Positions 5,570 through 8,927 of a stretch of DNA of 8,927 bases are shown here, one piece after another. The stretch's first letter is position 1. The number at the start of each line of letters is the position of its first letter. The DNA is from Sphingomonadales bacterium UBA658 (GTDB lineage: Bacteria > Pseudomonadota > Alphaproteobacteria > Sphingomonadales > Sphingomonadaceae), in NCBI GenBank assembly GCA_002299195.1, contig DBOA01000161.1, forward strand, positions 1-8,927, written 5' to 3'. The position numbers were made by a program, and so were the translations under genes. A model generated the notes under the pieces. That model did no database searches and was not told the DNA's origin. It saw only the letters and a program-made list of their open reading frames with translations.

Positions 5570-8541
5570 GGCTGTTCCTCCGAAATCGACTGCCGGCCAT
5601 TCCATTCCTGCAACCGCATCAATTGGTCATAGTCACCATAATGCGCAAATTCAGGATGCAGCTTGGCGGTGAAGGGCGCGTCGCCCAAAATCCACTGCGC
5701 AATAGCCTCTTCGGCTTGCGCGACGGCAAAGGCCACAAAGTCGGTGCTTGCAGGCTTGTTATCGTTGGTCCGCGTGGTCGTCGGGACTGCGATGTAACCA
5801 AAGCCTTTGTCTTTGTTCTTCGCCAGGCTCCAATATTCAAACTTGGTCGCCAGGCCGGCCACACCCTTCAGCGCCATTTGCTCGGCCATATAGCCGATGA
5901 GACCAAGTTGTAGGGCAAAGCCCGCATTCACTTGCTTGGTCGATGGTGGCATGCCCGTCTTGTAATCAACGATCACCAAACTTCCGTCCGCAAGCCTGTC
6001 AATCCGGTCGACGCGTCCGTTTACGGTTATGCCCATGATGTCGACTTTGCCAGGTTGTTCGGCCACCGCGACAACGCGGCCATGGTCATGCATCTGCTTT
6101 TTGGTTTCTTCGGCCACCCAGCGCAGGCCAGCGGCTATGCGTGGTTGCCACAATGCACGTAACAACGGATCCGTTGCCTCTTGTGCCAGCAAGTCATCCA
6201 CCCGCTGCACGAGCTTATCGACGGCGCAATCGTCTTGTTTGAACCACTGTTCCAACAAATCATGCACCAACGATCCGCGCCACGCAAAGCTGGGTTCGGC
6301 ATCAACCTTTTCCAGCACACGAAGGCCAAGAATGCGTTTTGCGTAAAATGAATAAGGGTCGGACTTCAGCTGGTCAAAATCCGTGACGGACAGGCTAACC
6401 AATCGCTGCTGTGCCGAAGGGCGCGGCAATGGTCGGCTTTCAAACGGAACCTTATCAGCGGGTTCATCCAGCTGCGCTGCAAGCGCAAGCGACTGTTGGT
6501 CTTGCTCCAGCTCGTCCGCCGTCAGCGCCTTTATCCGCAGCAGAAAGCGCGAGGCAACGGTTGGTCCGCCACGGTCACGCCGCGCGCGCGTCAACAGCAC
6601 TTCACGACCACCCAATGCGGTCGCAAGATCATGCGCCGACAATCCGATATTCCGGTCCAAGGTTGGCAGTTTCAAATGCCGCCGGATGGCGGGCGCGAGC
6701 CAAGGGTCCGGCTGCGCTATTTGCGGCCATGTGCCCTCATTCAACCCCGAACAGATGACGAGGTCCGCCTGCTGCAATCGTGCTTCCAACAGACCGTAAA
6801 TGGCCACACGCGGATGCCCGCCATATGGTGGACGCACCACCGCGCAGGAGAAGATTTCGTTAAACGTCGCCGCCAACCCTGTGGCATCGATACGACCAAG
6901 CATCGATAGGTCACCGCCGCTTACTTCTTCCCACATCCGCCCAAGTTCGCGGCCACTTGCCCCGCGCCACACAGCGCCATCGGTCAAATTCGTCGCAACG
7001 TCGCGCAGTGCATCGGTGATGAAACTGAACGGTTGCCCATCGACATTTTCGAGCGGCGCAAGAATTTGGACAAAGCCCTGCCACCATTCAACCAGCTCTG
7101 GCTTCACTTTACGGGCATATTCCAACCGCCGCGTGATCGCACCCAGCCCGACACCGTTGGCTGTTCCCCGCAATTCGAGATCTAACAGCCGCACCTTATC
7201 CAGCCAGTCGAGCCTGTCGGGCCCTGCAAACACCAGCGGGTGCTTGGCAATCGCCAGTACCGATGTGCCGGAAAACCGCCCCGAAATCGCGTCAACCAAT
7301 GCGAGCGCCAGTGAGCCATTTGGCGTTTGCAAAAGCGGTATACCCGCGCTGTCGTCAACATATATGTCCCAACGACGCAACTGCGCCGCAACGCGGACAG
7401 CGAGCTCACGGTCAGGCGTTATCAGTGCGATACGCTTTTCGGCCTGTTCCAACTCACCGCGAATGCGCACCGCAATCGCCTTTGCTTCCAGCGCGCTGTC
7501 ATCAGCCTCAAACCATTGTGTATGTGATAGCGCCTTGCGCGACGGTGCCAGTTCTTGCCAACCGACGCTATGTTCCGGCAGGCAGAAAATTTCCGAAATA
7601 GTGTCGGCCACGCGTTCGACGCGTGCAGTTGGCAACGTATCGATTTCGCTTCGGTCGATCCCCATGAGGTCGAGCAAATGTTTCAGGTGGAATTGGGGAT
7701 GCACCTCAAAATTCCGGCGGCGCGTTGGCAAATTATCGTGTTCAACTGCGGCAGACAGGCTGTCCCAGAGATCCTTAGCCAATTCGAGGTCAACACCGGG
7801 AAGGATAACCTGCCCATTTGGAATGAGAGCAACACGGCGCAGCAATTTTGCGACGGCCTTGGCTGATGTCGTAATGCCAACCGCAACGATCGGCATGTCA
7901 AAACTGCTTTCAGCCAGACGCCGCTCCAAACCGGCCAGAAGCTTGTTTCGGCGTTCGGCAGGGCCCATCAATTCTCGCGCAGCAAGTTCGGCGCGATAGG
8001 CGGGCAAGATCGTCAAAAGCTGACCATAAGCACGTTGCCAATGCCTGGCGAGATCAGCCTCGATTGCGATGTCTGACAAAGCGTCGAAATCGACCAAATC
8101 GACCTCAAGCTCATCAATCAGTTCGGCCAGCTTGCGCGCCAAACGCAAGGCCTCAGCGGACGACAAAAACGTACCCTGCGGCCGATGTTCCTGCGCCAAG
8201 CGCGCCAATAGCATGAGCCGGTCAAACGATCCAATAACGGGCCAAATAATGTCTTCTGACGCAATGGGGTCCAGCAATGGACCTAATGCCTCATCGAGTT
8301 GCATATCGCCCACCGCCACCATGCGTGGCAAAAGCAAACCCGGTGCGGCCTGCCGGACGAACGCCTCTGTCATCGCCTTGATGGCGCGGTTATTGGGTAA
8401 CAGCAATATTGTGCTGCTAACCGTGAGCGGGTCCTGCCCCGATGTCTGCAATATCCACTGCGCAGTTACGTCGCACAAGTCGTTCCCGAGCGGGACGTTA
8501 AAAACGCGCATGCGCTTTGCCGTGGCGTTAACAGGCGCCAT
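5566..8541 (-). CDS. addB: AddB, nuclease and scaffold subunit of the AddAB complex
   Basis: AddB partners AddA; in characterised AddAB it has an inactive helicase fold that scans for Chi and a nuclease that cuts the opposite strand. This 991-residue product fits the alphaproteobacterial form. The N-terminal region reads ILLLPNNRAIKAM (45-57), with no Walker A motif. The conserved inactive-helicase block has SGLNEGTWP (598-606), GLSAHDLATALG (633-644) and LLTRARRDRGG (649-659). The C-terminal RecB-family nuclease starts at SVTDFDQLKSDPYSFYA (718-734) and has His760, Asp845 in GRVDRID, Asp859 and Lys861 in DYKTG, and Gln878. It should be catalytic. Only one Cys (771) falls in this domain, so the four-Cys iron-sulfur cluster of Bacillus AddB is absent. 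The start is uncertain: ATG 8541 overlaps the upstream gene by 14 bases, whereas ATG 8511 would leave a 16-base gap and a product ten residues shorter. Neither has a strong ribosome binding site. Confidence 0.93.
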   Translation of the reverse strand: MAPVNATAKRMRVFNVPLGNDLCDVTAQWILQTSGQDPLTVSSTILLLPNNRAIKAMTEAFVRQAAPGLLLPRMVAVGDMQLDEALGPLLDPIASEDIIWPVIGSFDRLMLLARLAQEHRPQGTFLSSAEALRLARKLAELIDELEVDLVDFDALSDIAIEADLARHWQRAYGQLLTILPAYRAELAARELMGPAERRNKLLAGLERRLAESSFDMPIVAVGITTSAKAVAKLLRRVALIPNGQVILPGVDLELAKDLWDSLSAAVEHDNLPTRRRNFEVHPQFHLKHLLDLMGIDRSEIDTLPTARVERVADTISEIFCLPEHSVGWQELAPSRKALSHTQWFEADDSALEAKAIAVRIRGELEQAEKRIALITPDRELAVRVAAQLRRWDIYVDDSAGIPLLQTPNGSLALALVDAISGRFSGTSVLAIAKHPLVFAGPDRLDWLDKVRLLDLELRGTANGVGLGAITRRLEYARKVKPELVEWWQGFVQILAPLENVDGQPFSFITDALRDVATNLTDGAVWRGASGRELGRMWEEVSGGDLSMLGRIDATGLAATFNEIFSCAVVRPPYGGHPRVAIYGLLEARLQQADLVICSGLNEGTWPQIAQPDPWLAPAIRRHLKLPTLDRNIGLSAHDLATALGGREVLLTRARRDRGGPTVASRFLLRIKALTADELEQDQQSLALAAQLDEPADKVPFESRPLPRPSAQQRLVSLSVTDFDQLKSDPYSFYAKRILGLRVLEKVDAEPSFAWRGSLVHDLLEQWFKQDDCAVDKLVQRVDDLLAQEATDPLLRALWQPRIAAGLRWVAEETKKQMHDHGRVVAVAEQPGKVDIMGITVNGRVDRIDRLADGSLVIVDYKTGMPPSTKQVNAGFALQLGLIGYMAEQMALKGVAGLATKFEYWSLAKNKDKGFGYIAVPTTTRTNDNKPASTDFVAFAVAQAEEAIAQWILGDAPFTAKLHPEFAHYGDYDQLMRLQEWNGRQSISEEQP
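5575..5581 (-). promoter_or_regulatory. Ribosome binding site of addA, inside the end of addB
   Basis: GGAGGAA sits five bases upstream of the addA ATG (5569-5567), within the last addB codons. Together with the ATGA stop/start overlap it supports this start over the upstream ATG at 5605 and suggests translational coupling. Confidence 0.8.
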
Positions 8542-8927
8542 GCAGGCCCAAACGTTCTTCCGTGGCGGCAATTGCCGCAGGATAGCCGACATCAAACCAC
8601 ATTCCCTCGTGCACCAACCCCATGCACCGGCCTTCGGCAATCGCGCGATCCCAAAAGACGTTGGTCGAAAAAACGTCGGACGGTGGGTGAACAATCAGCT
8701 TTTTGGAAAGCAGCTGAATACCTGTCCAAACATAAGGCGCAGGTGCGTCACCCACGCGACGCGACAGCCGGCCATCTGCATCCATGTGAAAATCACCAAT
8801 GCCCTGGCTGTTGTACGCTGTCGCCAAAGGCACCAGCAGCATCATCACATCCATGCGTGCAGCATCCCAATGCGCCATCAGGCGCGAGATCGCATTCTGC
8901 CCATCGTTGGTCCACCAATTGTCCGCA
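8528..8927 (-). CDS. Sugar-phosphate nucleotidyltransferase, MurU / mannose-1-phosphate guanylyltransferase type (C-terminal part)
   Basis: The last 132 codons are in the window; the N-terminus with the nucleotide-binding GxGTR-type motif lies beyond the right edge. Visible features fit the family: ADNWWTN at the edge matches the metal-binding (N)ADN segment, LLLVPLA begins a central strand, GDFHMDADGRL is the strand-turn often seen before the second half, VWTGIQLLS matches the F-x-x-TGI segment, and STNVFWDRAI with HEGMWFDVGYP ends in the catalytic DVG. In Pseudomonas the related MurU makes UDP-MurNAc from MurNAc-1-phosphate during peptidoglycan recycling, working with the kinase AmgK. From memory, sphingomonads commonly carry a tsaE-amgK-like-murU-like block just upstream of addB. 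The substrate cannot be decided here, so no symbol is given. Its TAA (8530-8528) lies inside the probable addB start region, which suggests co-transcription. Confidence 0.85.
   Translation of the reverse strand, partial: ADNWWTNDGQNAISRLMAHWDAARMDVMMLLVPLATAYNSQGIGDFHMDADGRLSRRVGDAPAPYVWTGIQLLSKKLIVHPPSDVFSTNVFWDRAIAEGRCMGLVHEGMWFDVGYPAAIAATEERLGLHGAC

Noticed and set aside
6800..7999. 399-codon open frame on the plus strand, antisense to addB
   Set aside because: The translation is Ser/Arg/Ala-rich and low in complexity, typical of a shadow frame. It has no motif and lies over well-conserved addB sequence.
2135..8541. Chi-like recognition sites or repeated short words such as TTTTGCAG in the addAB genes
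   Set aside because: The repeats mostly encode Leu-Leu-Gln with preferred codons. The Chi sequence for this lineage is not known to me, and over-representation cannot be tested without genome-wide counts.

Overview
The window reads as ordinary core chromosome of an alphaproteobacterium, most likely a member of the Sphingomonadales (Sphingopyxis/Sphingorhabdus-like). The basis is the alphaproteobacterial form of AddA and AddB, the murU-like/addB/addA/trxA gene order, and moderately GC-rich coding sequence that avoids TTA, CTA and TCA codons. The genus is an inference from protein character and gene order; no database search was possible. No tRNA, rRNA, insertion sequence, CRISPR array or phage-like gene was seen.

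Left end (1-512). Two short minus-strand reading frames both begin with hydrophobic, export-like N-termini. The first (start at 173) runs off the left edge. The second (start at 464, good Shine-Dalgarno) stops at an in-frame TGA after 34 codons, yet the same frame stays open and coding-like for another 37 codons, so it looks like a decaying gene or a very small exported peptide. It diverges from argJ across only 48 bases.

Middle (513-2053). argJ (plus strand, GTG start) encodes the arginine-pathway ornithine/glutamate acetyltransferase. It converges on trxA (minus strand, thioredoxin 1), and the two stop codons share the palindrome TTAA, leaving no intergenic terminator.

Right (2135-8927, all minus strand). 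In transcription order: the C-terminal part of a sugar-phosphate nucleotidyltransferase of the MurU/mannose-1-phosphate guanylyltransferase type, then addB, then addA, then, after an 81-base gap, trxA. The nucleotidyltransferase and addB probably overlap by 14 bases, and addB and addA overlap by four (ATGA) with a strong ribosome binding site, so the two AddAB helicase-nuclease subunits are probably made by coupled translation. AddA keeps all superfamily-1 helicase motifs and a C-terminal RecB-family nuclease. AddB keeps a nuclease but has no Walker A motif and lacks the iron-sulfur cysteines known from Bacillus AddB. The addA-trxA gap holds a small hairpin and a weak promoter candidate, so trxA may be partly independent.

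I see no convincing new biological system. The best item for a second look is the TGA-interrupted exported ORF next to argJ.
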